This document shows, piece by piece, positions 19,102-28,234 of a stretch of DNA of 28,234 nucleotides. Each line of letters begins with the position of its first letter. Position 1 is the stretch's first letter. Made by a program: the position numbers and the translations under genes. Origin of the DNA: Tieghemiomyces parasiticus (lineage: Eukaryota > Kickxellomycota > Dimargaritomycetes > Dimargaritales > Dimargaritaceae); the NCBI GenBank assembly GCA_027575765.1, contig JANBPT010000619.1, forward strand, positions 1 through 28,234. Reading direction: 5' to 3'. The notes under the pieces are model-generated. The model worked only from the letters and a program-made list of their open reading frames with translations, had not been told where the DNA came from and ran no database searches.

Positions 19102-20692
19102 TTACTTAGCCTGCATGGCCAGTGCCTTTTGCTTATAGAGCCGCTTTTTTTCGCCGAACTTCTTAAGGGACATGGTCTGTGGAGGCGGAGGATTGTATAG
19201 TAGGGGAGCATTATTAGAACCTGCGAGTAGCGCCGCCATGGAGTGGCGAATGGGTCACTCCCAAGTGAGGAAACGTCTTTCGGCTTTCCCAGCCCTTCTC
19301 CTTCAGCCCAGCCGGATGGACAATCGAATAACTTACCGCAAGAGCGAACCGCTTGGCCTTATTGACGTGGCTCAAAAACTCCAGCGCTTTTGTTTCCGGT
19401 ACCTTGAGCTCAAACATGGGACTGGCGGTCCGTTCCTCAATTTTCTTGAGCAGGGCCACGTCTCGCTCTGTCACGAGGGACAGGGCCGTGCCCATCGTGC
19501 CGGCACGAGCGGTACGGCCGACCCGATGGATGTAGTCGGTGGGATTCATGGGCAGTTCGTAGTTTAGGACCAAGCGGACCGACGGGATATCGAGACCACG
19601 ACTGGCCACGTCGGTACAAATGAGAATCGGGGTCTCCCGGGACCGAAACCTGGACACGCTGTTGCGGCGTTCGTTGAGGGTCATGTGGGAATGCAAGGCG
19701 GTACAGGGAACCTTGAGTTGGCGGAGCATCAGCCGGAGCATTTCGCATGTCGCACACCGGTTGACGAAGATGATGGTCGAGCTGCTGCCAAGCTCTTCCT
19801 GGCGGAGCAAGTAAAAGAGGTATACAACACGCACTTGGGACGGTACCAAGGTGTAGTTTTGGAGGAGGCCAACCACTGTCGCTGTGGCGTCCTGGCACAG
19901 GTGGATCGACGGCCGCTTGGCCGGGTCGGGCTGCCGGTCACGGAGGGCAAGAATTTCGTCCGATATGGTAGCGGTGTAAAGCAAGGTTTGCCGGCGCTTG
20001 GGCACGATGCTAAAGATCAGTTTGAGGTCGTCCGTAAAACTCGGGCCTAGTAACCGATCGGCCTCATCGAGCACCAGGAACCGGATATGGTCAAGGTGTG
20101 CCACGTCCGGGGCACTGCGGATCAGGTCAGCCAGGCGGCCGGGCGTCGCGATCACTATGTGTGGGTGCCCGGCTAGGACCCCGGTCTGACGCGCAATGTC
20201 GGCGCCACCGACAATGGTGGCCACCCGGGCGTGGATATGGGAGCCCAGGGCCCGGAACTGTTCAGCGATCTGGAAGGCCAGCTCGCGGGTCGGCGTGAGG
20301 ACCAGGGCAAACACCCCGAAGGGTTCCTCGGAAAGCTTCTGGAGGATGGGTAGCGCGAAGGCCGCCGTCTTTCCTGACCCCGTTTTAGCCCCGCCGATGA
20401 TGTCCTTGCCGGTCAAGGTTGGCGGGATACATTCGCGTTGGATTTCTGTCGGATAGTGGATGGCCATGGCGGCCAAAGCTTCGTTGAGCCAGGAATCGAT
20501 GCCCAGTTGCCGGAAGTTGAGTGGCTGGGCGGGCCCCGACTCAGGCTTGGTCGGTCCGGTGTCGCCGGTGGAGTTGGCCACCGTCCGAATTCGATTGGGT
20601 TCGTCCAGGGCGGAAGGCACCGTGGTAATAGCCTTGGAATTGGTGGTAGTGGCCGGTTTGGTCACAAACCGCACGCGGCTCGGGAGGTCCAT
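19102..20692 (-). CDS. DBP8: DEAD-box RNA helicase Dbp8/DDX49
   Basis: A 476-residue ATP-dependent RNA helicase of the nucleolar family needed for 40S (18S rRNA) ribosome biogenesis; human DDX49 and yeast Dbp8 are of similar size. Exon 1 is 20692-19337 and exon 2 is 19176-19102. The 160-bp intron has a GTAAGT donor and a CCACAG acceptor. Without splicing, the frame ends in unrelated sequence at 19214; splicing adds TMSLKKFGEKKRLYKQKALA and MQAK, matching the FGEKK-type basic tail of Dbp8. Motifs: Q-motif with FRQLGI and Gln85; motif I AKTGSGKT (102-109), preceded by the family-typical GG; Ia PTRELA; DEAD (209-212); motif III TAT in place of SAT, as in yeast Dbp8; V TDVASRGLDI (360-369); VI HRVGRTARAG (389-398). 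All catalytic motifs are intact. The first 50 residues are a variable extension. Confidence 0.97.
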
Positions 20693-21007
20693 GACGGGTA
20701 GTCAGGAAAAACTGGGGGCTGACGATAAGTAAGAGCTGTAGAGGAGTGGTAGCAGTCTAAGGAATGAGATAAGAAGGTGGTGCATGTACGCTACGAGTGA
20801 CGAATGTGCCAAGTGAAGCTGGCGGTATGGCTGGGGGCCTGGTGGGGGGGGGGTTACTCAGGTTCGATGGCATGCATGTCTAGTCTGAGGCAAGGAATTC
20901 GGTGGTCACGATTTTTTTTTACCTTTATCCGCTGATGTGCTTGAAGCCAAGTCATTTAAGCCCAGAGCCTTCCAGATTCGAGTGAGGTTGGAATACAACT
21001 CGGTTGG

Positions 21008-21015
21008 TCACGTGA
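21008..21015. promoter_or_regulatory. TCACGTGA palindrome upstream of DBP8
   Basis: A full 8-base palindrome TCACGTGA, about 317 bp upstream of the DBP8 start. This is the optimal core for bHLH factors of the Cbf1 class; occupancy is not shown. Confidence 0.35.
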
Positions 21016-21185
21016 TATGGGCTCTACAACTTGCAATCTTATTTGAAGCTACAGCATATGACAGTCAAACCGAGCTCCATGCCCGTGCTGGGTAAATTGT
21101 GGCCCTCACCCATAAATAAATCTAAATCACCTCGTATGCGAGCACATGATCGGCGGCAGTAAATATCTAGATAATACATGTCAGT

Positions 21186-21191
21186 TTTATT
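21186..21191 (-). terminator. poly(A) signal AATAAA of the PPR-like gene
   Basis: TTTATT on the plus strand, 84 bp past the stop at 21275. Confidence 0.5.
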
Positions 21192-21274
21192 AACAGGCCA
21201 TCTCTACTGGACGTAACGAGAAATGGGAAGCAACAGAGTTGTTATCTAGCTTTCCAAGCACTCACCGAAATATT

Positions 21275-24200
21275 CTAGGGTATGCTGTCCAGGCGAATTT
21301 TGACCGCCTGGAATGGCCGCAGGGCCTCCTCGTACCAGCCGATCAACGGGGGCCCCACACGCTGGCAGAATACGCGGCATCGGCACAGCTCGTCGACCCG
21401 GTGGTGCTGGGCCAGGTGGTTCACCAAATTAGCGAGGGTGGCCTGTCGGGGAAGGACACCGGCCTGAGGCATGAGCCGCACAGCCACGTCGACCGCCTCC
21501 TGAGTCTGCTCGGTCTGCAAGTAGGCCTGGATGATGTGCTCAAAGTCGGCCAGGGTGAACGTCCCGGAAGGTTGGTCGAGTGGTTGGTGCTCAGCTATCC
21601 AATCCAGGAAGGCCGGAAGATGGTGCGGTAGCAAGGTACTGCAGACGTGAAGGAGGGTCGAAACAAGGTCTGGTGTGGCTCGATCGCGATCGTTGAGGCC
21701 GACGGTTGTCTGTTGGATATGGATCCAGAGTTTCAACGCCGCGTCGGCTAGGCGCATCGTCACAGCCCCTCGGAAGAGCTCGGTATAGAGTATGGCGGCG
21801 GCTGACGGACCGTCTGCGACAAGTCGATCCTTCAGGACCAAGTTGATCAGACGGCTGAAAGCTTGAATACAGCCCTGCGTCACGTAGCCGCAGATGAGCT
21901 CGGCAGCAATGGACATTGGGAGGACGGGCGGCGTGGCGGTGGCCAGGTGGTTGAGCAGGTCGATCGTGGCCTCCGGTTGCTGACGAGCCACTAGGGTACG
22001 GAGCAGATCCGGGTAGGTTGCGCAGTCAAGTGGGGCACGGGCTTTGTGGAACGTGGCCAGCACCGATGTAGCTAATGCAGCCCGGTCGGCGTCAAGGAGC
22101 CCTCCGACGAGGTCAGACCGTACAGCTGGTGTCAGCGGGACAGACCACTCATTGACTATGCGTTGCACCAGCGGGTCCCATTGTGTTGCCGCCGCGTTCT
22201 GGGGGGATTGGGCACGTAGCTGAGCGACCACGGCACCGGCGACGGTGGGCAGTGACGTAGATTCCGACCAGTGGAGGGCTTCCAAGACAGCGTAGACACG
22301 ATCCCAGCTATCAGCCGTAATCAGGCCGCGCACCATTACGGAAAGTTGCTCCGGGGTGGGTTCCGGGGTGTCTGGATTGGTGGTCCGAATGGCAAGAAAC
22401 ACACGGGCGGCGTGGCCAGCATCACCAAACTGCAGGAGACCGGGGATCAGGATGTCACTGTACTTGGCATACTGGGAAGGGCCCACGCTGATCATACATA
22501 CCCCGCGGAACGCCTCCTCCTGGCCTAGGCGGGCGTAGATGCGCAACATAGGGGCAGTGGCAGCAGAGGTGAGGGCCTGATATGACTCGGTGAGCTCACT
22601 CTGGGCAGCCATCTTGTGAAGATTCTCGTACATTTTGGCGGCAGTGGCCGGTAGACCGCGGTCGCAAAGGTTGGTGAGGAGGTCGTGCAGATCAGGAGGA
22701 TGTATCGTCCTAACGTTGCAGGTCTCCAGATAGCTGACGACGGCGTTAACCGTTGGGTGAGAGGGCGGGTAGTCCTCCGCGGGGAGGCACTTGAGCACCT
22801 GGAGCCAGAGCGCCGGGGGCGGGGTAGGGAGTATATTCTTGAACCACTTCCGCCGCTGGCCAGCGGTTTGTGAGCCAGTGATTGCATCTTCCGCATCCTG
22901 TCCCTTGCGTGCTGCCTGCTTGGACTCCTCGATGCGGTTAATTGTCTTACTTAGCACTGGCACCACGTGTTCACAGACAATGGCCGTGCGGTCTGGGGAC
23001 GGCGGGGTGTTCAAAGCGAGCTCAATGTCTGCGGGGTTTAGAGTATAGCTAGGAAGACTGAGGAGGACGCGAAAGAACGGGACGGCTAGGTGTGCGCGCG
23101 ACGATCGGGCTAGGAACTGGGCTACCCAGCGCAGCGGGTCGACCCACCAGTAACCCTCCACCTGACGAGTCTCCGCGGCGGGTAGCGTGGCCAATTCCAC
23201 AAACCGCTCACGCAGAGGCAAGCTGATCTGAGACTGTTTCACGATGGCACACATGACGAAGGCGCGGACCATGGCGTTTGGGGCGATCTGGCGCGTTGTC
23301 ATGTCTTGGTCGACGCGGATAATGAGCTTCCACTGCCGGTGACTCCATAGGGCGTTCAGGACGACCTCGTACGTTTTCGGCGTTAGTTTAACGGTGCCGC
23401 CGGGTTCGGGGACCAGTAGAGTGTCCTTGCCGAGGGCGCGATTGTACCAACGCAGCATAATATCCGGGAAGTCGGTTTGGCCGAGCAGCTGGATCCAGGT
23501 ATTAATCAGCTCAGGGTCATCGATCTGGTCCCAGTACTCGTAAAGGATCCGGCCCAGCGTCCGGACGGCGCGCTTGGGTTGGTGGGCGGCCAGCCACTTA
23601 GCCCGGTGGGTAAGGTAGTAAATGAAGCTGGGGGCCATGTCCGGGCTGATTTCCGCACCAATGTTCTTGTTGATCAGACCCCCGGTCTTCTCGGGTACCC
23701 GGATGAGGTTGAACAGCCGCGGAAGCTGACCTAGATCCTTCAGGACGTTGTCCTTGACACGGGTCCGGTCGTCAATCATTTGTAGTAGGTGGGCCATATT
23801 GACACGGTCGCCGTGGCGCCACAGGCCTTCCAGAAGGGCGAATTCCAGGGCAGATGGGAGGAGCAGACCATTGTGGGGTCGGCCATCAGGATTACGGATG
23901 CGCTTTAAGTCCTTAATGGACTGCGTGCTGCGGATCAGGTGCATGGCATCAGTCGGGCGGTCCATCTGTATCAGTGCCATGAGCATGGCCCACCGTTCCG
24001 GTAGGCTCAACTGCTTGAAAATGTCTGGGCGCAGGTAGGCGTCGGCGGCCACGATGTGGTACCAGTTCTCAGTGGCACTGGCCAGCACGTCGGCGGCGAT
24101 GGGTTCGGGGGCCAACAGGCCGTCGTCAGGCGTCGCCGAGGCCGGGTTTATGGAGGCGGCCTGGAACGAGTGGTGAAAGAGGGAAACGAGTCGGCCATAC

Positions 24201-24418
24201 TCCTGAGGGCTGAGTGGCTCGGTCGTCTGCCGCTGCCGTATTTCATGGTATACCTGCCACGCGACGGAAGCCTGGCCCTTCTCGAGCGCGTAGTTTAACC
24301 GGGCGTCAAGTCGAGCCGGAGTTAGGTAGGCCAGAACCTTGGGATCGATCTTAGGACCCGGCGGCGCGCTCAGACGGACCGCGGTCCGTAGAAATGCCTG
24401 CAGGGCTGAGGGGCGCAT
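21275..24418 (-). CDS. large helical-repeat (PPR-like) protein, probably mitochondrial
   Basis: A 1047-residue single-exon protein. The ATG at 24416-24418 is the first in this frame (the open frame further upstream has no ATG) and starts an Arg/Ala/Leu-rich, acid-free leader (MRPSALQAFLRTAVRLSAPP), typical of mitochondrial import. The rest is all-helical in appearance, with units resembling degenerate pentatricopeptide repeats, for example TYEVVLNALWSHRQWKLIIR, QLSVMVRGLITADSWDRVYA, TYPDLLRTLVARQQPEATID and FEHIIQAYLQTEQTQEAVDV. PPR proteins of this size in fungal mitochondria bind organellar RNA and act in transcript stability, processing or translation. The repeats diverge too much to assign a specific orthologue. 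A TPR-like or other alpha-solenoid is the alternative. It is divergent from UBE3D, with about 520 bp between the start codons. Confidence 0.8.
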   Translation of the reverse strand: MRPSALQAFLRTAVRLSAPPGPKIDPKVLAYLTPARLDARLNYALEKGQASVAWQVYHEIRQRQTTEPLSPQEYGRLVSLFHHSFQAASINPASATPDDGLLAPEPIAADVLASATENWYHIVAADAYLRPDIFKQLSLPERWAMLMALIQMDRPTDAMHLIRSTQSIKDLKRIRNPDGRPHNGLLLPSALEFALLEGLWRHGDRVNMAHLLQMIDDRTRVKDNVLKDLGQLPRLFNLIRVPEKTGGLINKNIGAEISPDMAPSFIYYLTHRAKWLAAHQPKRAVRTLGRILYEYWDQIDDPELINTWIQLLGQTDFPDIMLRWYNRALGKDTLLVPEPGGTVKLTPKTYEVVLNALWSHRQWKLIIRVDQDMTTRQIAPNAMVRAFVMCAIVKQSQISLPLRERFVELATLPAAETRQVEGYWWVDPLRWVAQFLARSSRAHLAVPFFRVLLSLPSYTLNPADIELALNTPPSPDRTAIVCEHVVPVLSKTINRIEESKQAARKGQDAEDAITGSQTAGQRRKWFKNILPTPPPALWLQVLKCLPAEDYPPSHPTVNAVVSYLETCNVRTIHPPDLHDLLTNLCDRGLPATAAKMYENLHKMAAQSELTESYQALTSAATAPMLRIYARLGQEEAFRGVCMISVGPSQYAKYSDILIPGLLQFGDAGHAARVFLAIRTTNPDTPEPTPEQLSVMVRGLITADSWDRVYAVLEALHWSESTSLPTVAGAVVAQLRAQSPQNAAATQWDPLVQRIVNEWSVPLTPAVRSDLVGGLLDADRAALATSVLATFHKARAPLDCATYPDLLRTLVARQQPEATIDLLNHLATATPPVLPMSIAAELICGYVTQGCIQAFSRLINLVLKDRLVADGPSAAAILYTELFRGAVTMRLADAALKLWIHIQQTTVGLNDRDRATPDLVSTLLHVCSTLLPHHLPAFLDWIAEHQPLDQPSGTFTLADFEHIIQAYLQTEQTQEAVDVAVRLMPQAGVLPRQATLANLVNHLAQHHRVDELCRCRVFCQRVGPPLIGWYEEALRPFQAVKIRLDSIP

Positions 24419-24939
24419 GGCGGGAGCGAGGCAACGTAAGGGGAATGTATGAGGAAGCAGGTGAAGCCTATTACGGTTTGGGAGGTGATGGACAGGGCTA
24501 GTTGGTGCTTGAATTTGCCAACAAATCGGCAGCAGTCGCAGCACTGGGCCTGGGCTCAGGAAGCACTAGAAAGGCCCATCAAACTAGAGTACCGGGGCTA
24601 TGGCCGCAGCACTCCTATTAGCTCGAAACGTGCTCGGCGATGCTAGATCCAAAAAATGTGGCATTGGCGGAACCCACCAGCTTCGCTGTGGCATCAGCAC
24701 AGTCAAGGGCCTGTCAGTAAGCATAATAAAAAATCACGTGGATTTTTGAGACGTGATCTAGTGTGGGTACTGGCAAGACCTTTTCGGCGCTACAGTGAAA
24801 GGCCGGGTTCTCAGAGGTCAACGTCTGGGCCGTTCGTTTGTCAGGTGAGGATACTAGTGGAACGCTTTTCTCCGCTCCCTAGCCTTCTGGTGTGGTCCTG
24901 TCCTACATGTTAGCCTTGCACTTGACCGCCAGTTCCGTC
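24419..24939. promoter_or_regulatory. shared divergent promoter region, PPR-like gene and UBE3D
   Basis: 521 bp between the two start codons (minus-strand gene to the left, plus-strand gene to the right), so both promoters must overlap here unless elements lie inside the genes. The strongest motif is AAAAATCACGTGGATTTTT around 24730-24746, a near-palindrome centred on CACGTG. No clear TATA box is seen for either direction. Confidence 0.5.
24729..24746. promoter_or_regulatory. CACGTG site with A/T-rich flanks
   Basis: CACGTG at 24735-24740, flanked by A-run and T-run arms. It is 200 bp from the UBE3D ATG and 317 bp from the PPR-like ATG. It shares 13 bases (AAAAATCACGTGG) with the site upstream of PPIL4. 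Confidence 0.4.
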
Positions 24940-27580
24940 ATGACCGCCTCACCTGTTCCCAATTTCTATGCCGAGGCCCTGCCACAGCTGCGCAAGGTGG
25001 CTCTCTACGTGACCTACGTCGCCGGTACTGAACCAAAGCCTCGTTCCACCACGGCAGGTACGACGGACGTCCCCCAGCCGACCCTGTTATTTGGTCCCGA
25101 CCGAGTAGAATGGGCGCCAGCGCCGACGGATTCCGCAACAGCACCAATCACCCTCAGACTACCCTTACCAGTCGACCCGACCCCGATCCGCGCGGAGCGT
25201 TTGGCCCCCGCGACAGACGGCCCAAGCGACCGCTCCAGCCTGGTCTTCCACCTCCGGGCCACCGGAGTGGGTCTCACACAGACGACCCCCCACCGCCGAA
25301 CGTTCCTCGCTGAACGCGAGCCGCCGCTCGCGGCCGGCCGATTAGTTAACGCCAAGGCGATCCGGTGTCGCCAATGCCATACCTTCGTGGCTCGCACTCA
25401 GCCTGCTGTGCCCGATTCCGCCAACAATACTGAACCGTTTCGTCCATTAGATCTTCCGTCGGAACACTGGTCTGAGTTGCTGGACTGCTGGATGTGCCAT
25501 CCTGACGAGGAAACCAAGTATATTATGAAGTATGACCGGGACGTGAGCCAGCCTGGGTTCCGGATACATCCTTGGGAACCCAAAGTCAATCAACTGCTGA
25601 TTGGTCACACTTATGTCCTAGTCCATGGCAGTAATGTCGCGGCCGCCGCGAATCAGGCTGGCCTAGTACCGGTCGTTCCTGCCGCCGTAGCCGCCACCCG
25701 ACTCTCGGTAAGTCCCCATCCCCCCTCTCCCCCAGGCTGCATGTCCGGTGGATTCTCGACTGCAGTGGTGGGTATAGCGAGCTTCCCTGCTTCCCCGTGT
25801 TTGGACAACCTAAAGAAAGTGGCTGGTCTTGAGCCTGTAGACCTTCCTCTGATACCGTTGTCCTAGAGTAATTTTCGCCCCAGCCCGAGGCGTGCTGCGT
25901 TCTCATCAGCTGCTTCGTGCTACTGGTAGGCCTCTAACGAACAACTTCCGGTCGTGCTGGCCAACTCAGCCTGCAGCGCCCTGACCGTCCCCCTTTTTCG
26001 GGGAACGTTGGTTGGTGGTACAGTGTGAGCTGGCCAATACGCTTAGTGGCGAGTCCCCTGCCTCTCGGAAGCTACCTTAGACGGCTACATCTCCTTCTTT
26101 CGCGTGCCGGCTGATTTCGCCGTAGTTGAATACGGTCGCCCTTAAACTTATCTCATATGCTACACTGCGTACCATCCTGCAACCACATCATCTCAGGTCT
26201 ATGAATACCACACGGAACTGGTCTGCCGACACTGTACCCAGCCACTTGGCGAACGCTGGAGGCTCCCGTCCGCCGCCGCCCCGGAGCGGCCGGCGGCTGG
26301 TGACTCAGGTAGGTTGGGTCATGGGTATTTTCTAGGCGGGGTCCACACCCGGCCGATATTTGGGCCGTATGACTGACCTCACTAACTCATATATTCTGTA
26401 ACTATGCCGCTCATACGGAACAGAGAACGACACGCACCTGTTTTTCAAGTATGCCATCGAGTTTACCAACGATCCAGTCTCCGAGTAAGTGATTATAGGC
26501 CTCGCTTGTGGGGAGTACTGAAATCTCAATTTCTGCTATTGGGCACTCACTGTCCCTGTCGCTCTGGTCCATACTTCCGCCCATCTCTACCTGCCTTTAC
26601 CTTAGGCCAACCATTCTGCGCGCCCCATCAACCGCCTTTGCCGTGGCCGACCTGGTTGAGAGTGGCAAGGCTCATGCCAACTACCGGTTTTGCCTCTACC
26701 GCGACCGCCAGCATAAGGAGCCGGTGGCCTTGGTAAGTGCGCGCATTATCCATTTGATCTGTATAACGCTCTACGTTGTGCAGTCAACACGGAGCACATG
26801 TTTTGTCCCCACTGCGCTCTTCATGCAGCGGCGCGGCTGCGTACTAATTCCACCCCCTTCCCCGCCATCACGTCCGCATCCCCCTTTTTTTTCACTACAG
26901 CTCTGGTTGCTACACTGGAATGTTATTGTGTCAACCAATGCCCTCGCGATCGGTCGAAAAATCAATGGTACCGGGGCCCTCCGGCTACCCGATGACATCC
27001 GATCGGATCTGGCCAAACTGGCCCATACACCCAGTGAAGGTAAGTAGTGCACATATGCCATAATATGCATGTACTGTCGATTTGAATATACCGGCTTCTT
27101 GGTAACGTTGGGCGGCCTGTAGATCGCCGAGGGTGGACTACACAAGTCTCTAAAAAAATTGACAATTCCAATGGTTTAAACTGTCGTTTATGCATTTCAT
27201 TACAGCACTGAAGGTCGGCTATCTGGACAGCACCATCGACGCAGTCGCATTTCAAAAGTAAGTTATTTCCTCTCTCTTAGGAGTTTGACATCGACAGGGC
27301 TGGACTGGTCGATCGGTAGCCTTCACCAGGCATCTTTTTATTCATTAATAGAATAATTGACCAATTTAACCCCTCCATCTCCATGCCTTTTTTTTATTAC
27401 AGACACGCCAATCAGTGGAGGGCCCGCGGGGACGTCGAATCTCTCTACTACCCGGCACACCTGTGTACCGAGATCATGGGTGCTCTAAGGGCCAGTTCAT
27501 ACGCCCTCCCACCTAATTTATGTCAATTCAACGGGTTCCAAGTCGGTCTACTCCTGGTATCCGACGAGGCGAATAGGTAG
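24940..27580 (+). CDS. UBE3D: UBE3D/Ipa1-type HECT-like E3 ubiquitin ligase, seven exons
   Basis: Exons: 24940-25707, 26197-26308, 26424-26484, 26606-26732, 26901-27039, 27206-27257, 27403-27580. Together they give 1437 nt and 478 residues. All six introns have GTAAGT or GTAGGT donors and CAG or TAG acceptors, and the phases agree throughout. The family (human UBE3D, yeast Ipa1) is a cysteine-rich HECT-like E3; Ipa1 is linked to mRNA 3'-end processing. Visible signatures in family order: CRQC (143-146), LPSEHW then CWMCHPD (183-189), VCRHCTQPLG (C266, C269), LLHWNVIVSTN, ALKVGYL, and the C-terminal NGFQVGLL, matching the conserved NSFQVAF end. I prefer the ATG at 24940 (purine at -3, aligns with family starts) over the in-frame ATG at 24907. 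Intron 1 is 489 bp and might hide a small exon. Human UBE3D is 389 residues; the excess lies mainly in low-complexity parts of exon 1. Confidence 0.9.
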
Positions 27581-28019
27581 CCAGTTTAGGTACTACTCGG
27601 AAGGTGTACCGTCAATAAACTTCACCTTGAAGATAGCGGAAGACCAGGGGACATTGTTGAACGCCTTTGGATGCAATATGCGGGGAAAATAACCAACGCT
27701 GTATGGCCAGAGAATGGATTATCGGACGCTAGGAGCCATCGAAAATGGTAAACAAAGCCTTCCAACCGCTAAACTAATGGATGGGGGCCGATTCCATGGC
27801 TATACCCACGACATTTCCCCTTACCGAACACCCTAGTCGATTTCGGCCTAACCATCAACCGCCGACAAGCGCATCAGCCATTCGCACCGTGCTTTGTTAT
27901 TCTGCAAAGGCCATTTTGAGCTCTGACCATAATCTGCATTCGCAACAGAGTTTGCCACCGGCACCTGAATTGGTTTGTTGGGGTCGAATCTCCTCCTTAA
28001 ACTGCAACTATCCTAGCCC
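27581..28019. other. intergenic between UBE3D and DAD3
   Basis: About 440 bp between two plus-strand genes. It holds the UBE3D poly(A) signal and the DAD3 upstream region. The 112-codon frame at 27781-28119 is not in the DAD3 frame and is not protein-like. Confidence 0.5.
27614..27619 (+). terminator. poly(A) signal AATAAA of UBE3D
   Basis: AATAAA 34 bp after the UBE3D stop codon, which supports the last-exon model. Confidence 0.55.
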
Positions 28020-28234
28020 ATGGCCCAATCCACTCGTAAAACACCGTTCCGGTCGCGTCTCGCCCAGGCGTCCTACAACGGCGGCCAGCGGGCGGTGTTG
28101 GGCGAGTACGACCGCATGAAGCGGCACATTCACGACATCAACCAGCACCTCCAGTCTCTTAACGTCACCCATCTCCCGCAACTTATGGATACCTTGAGGA
28201 TTGTCGAGCGCCAGTCGGCCCTGGTATTCACCCT
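28020..28234 (+). CDS. DAD3: probable DASH complex subunit Dad3, N-terminal part
   Basis: The frame starts at ATG 28020, preceded in frame by TAG only one codon upstream, and runs off the right edge after 71 codons. Dad3 is a small subunit of the fungal DASH/Dam1 ring that couples kinetochores to microtubules. Seen: a short basic leader (MAQSTRKTPFRSRLAQASYN), then AVLGEYDRMKRHIHDINQHL (helical, coiled-coil-like), then LMDTLRIVERQSALVFTL. This corresponds to the Dad3 pattern of VLxEYxxL near the start and LxxLRxxExxxxLVFTL later, with matching spacing. The usual C-terminal KASVYSL part is outside the window. Confidence is limited by the short length. Confidence 0.7.
   Translation, partial: MAQSTRKTPFRSRLAQASYNGGQRAVLGEYDRMKRHIHDINQHLQSLNVTHLPQLMDTLRIVERQSALVFT

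Larger units (their letters stand above)
20693..21274. other. intergenic: DBP8 promoter and 3' flank of the PPR-like gene
   Basis: About 580 bp. It holds a CACGTG site (21009-21014), ten G in a row (20844-20853), a T-run near 20911-20920 and the poly(A) signal of the PPR-like gene. No coding frame is supported. Confidence 0.5.

Noticed and set aside
21275..24418. Plus-strand frames of 80-130 codons over the PPR-like gene
   Set aside because: Antisense shadows of a 1047-codon frame with a coherent helical-repeat product.
26508..27047. A 179-codon continuous frame
   Set aside because: It is exons 4 and 5 of UBE3D read through a stop-free intron; splice sites and family similarity support the spliced form.

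Overview
The window is nuclear DNA of a filamentous or zoosporic-type fungus. The evidence is a set of eukaryotic genes with spliceosomal introns (GTAAGT, GTGAGT or GTAGGT donors; CAG or TAG acceptors), AATAAA-type poly(A) signals, a split-promoter tRNA-Gly, a probable DASH/Dad3 kinetochore subunit (a fungal-type complex) and a secreted Thr/Pro-rich wall-type repeat protein. PPWD1 and PPIL4 are retained and one gene has seven exons, so this is not a Saccharomyces-like yeast. An early-diverging or intron-rich fungal lineage fits better, but the species cannot be named from the sequence alone.

Layout. (1) 1-2275: two spliceosome-associated cyclophilins in tandem on the minus strand, the 5' end of PPWD1 (cut by the left edge) and a complete PPIL4/Cyp6. 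(2) 2276-3656: non-coding. (3) 3657-5384, minus: a 575-residue secreted protein built from 18 TTPVENT repeats, with a TATA box about 335 bp upstream of its ATG. (4) 5385-15951: about 10.5 kb with no gene I can support firmly. It holds scattered TATA boxes, an intron-like segment, a possible degraded coding stretch and a set of hairpins. (5) 15952-16022: tRNA-Gly(GCC) with a Pol III T-run. (6) 16745-16942: a candidate 65-residue secreted peptide with a nearby AATAAA. (7) 17229-18435, minus: a two-exon gene for an unrecognised conserved-looking protein split by a Gly/Ser/Ala-rich insert. (8) 19102-20692, minus: the DEAD-box helicase Dbp8/DDX49, with a short second exon that I reconstruct. (9) 21275-24418, minus: a 1047-residue helical-repeat (PPR-like) protein with a mitochondrial-type N-terminus. 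(10) 24940-27580, plus: a seven-exon UBE3D/Ipa1-type HECT-like E3 gene, divergent from the PPR-like gene. (11) 28020 to the right edge, plus: the first 71 residues of a probable DASH subunit Dad3.

The recognisable genes are housekeeping: splicing (PPWD1, PPIL4), 40S ribosome biogenesis (DBP8), mitochondrial gene expression (PPR-like), ubiquitin transfer (UBE3D) and chromosome segregation (DAD3). No dedicated biosynthetic or defence system is visible. The parts least explained by known families are the Kex2-bounded repeat glycoprotein, the small secreted peptide candidate, the conserved-looking 343-residue protein and the large gene-poor interval.
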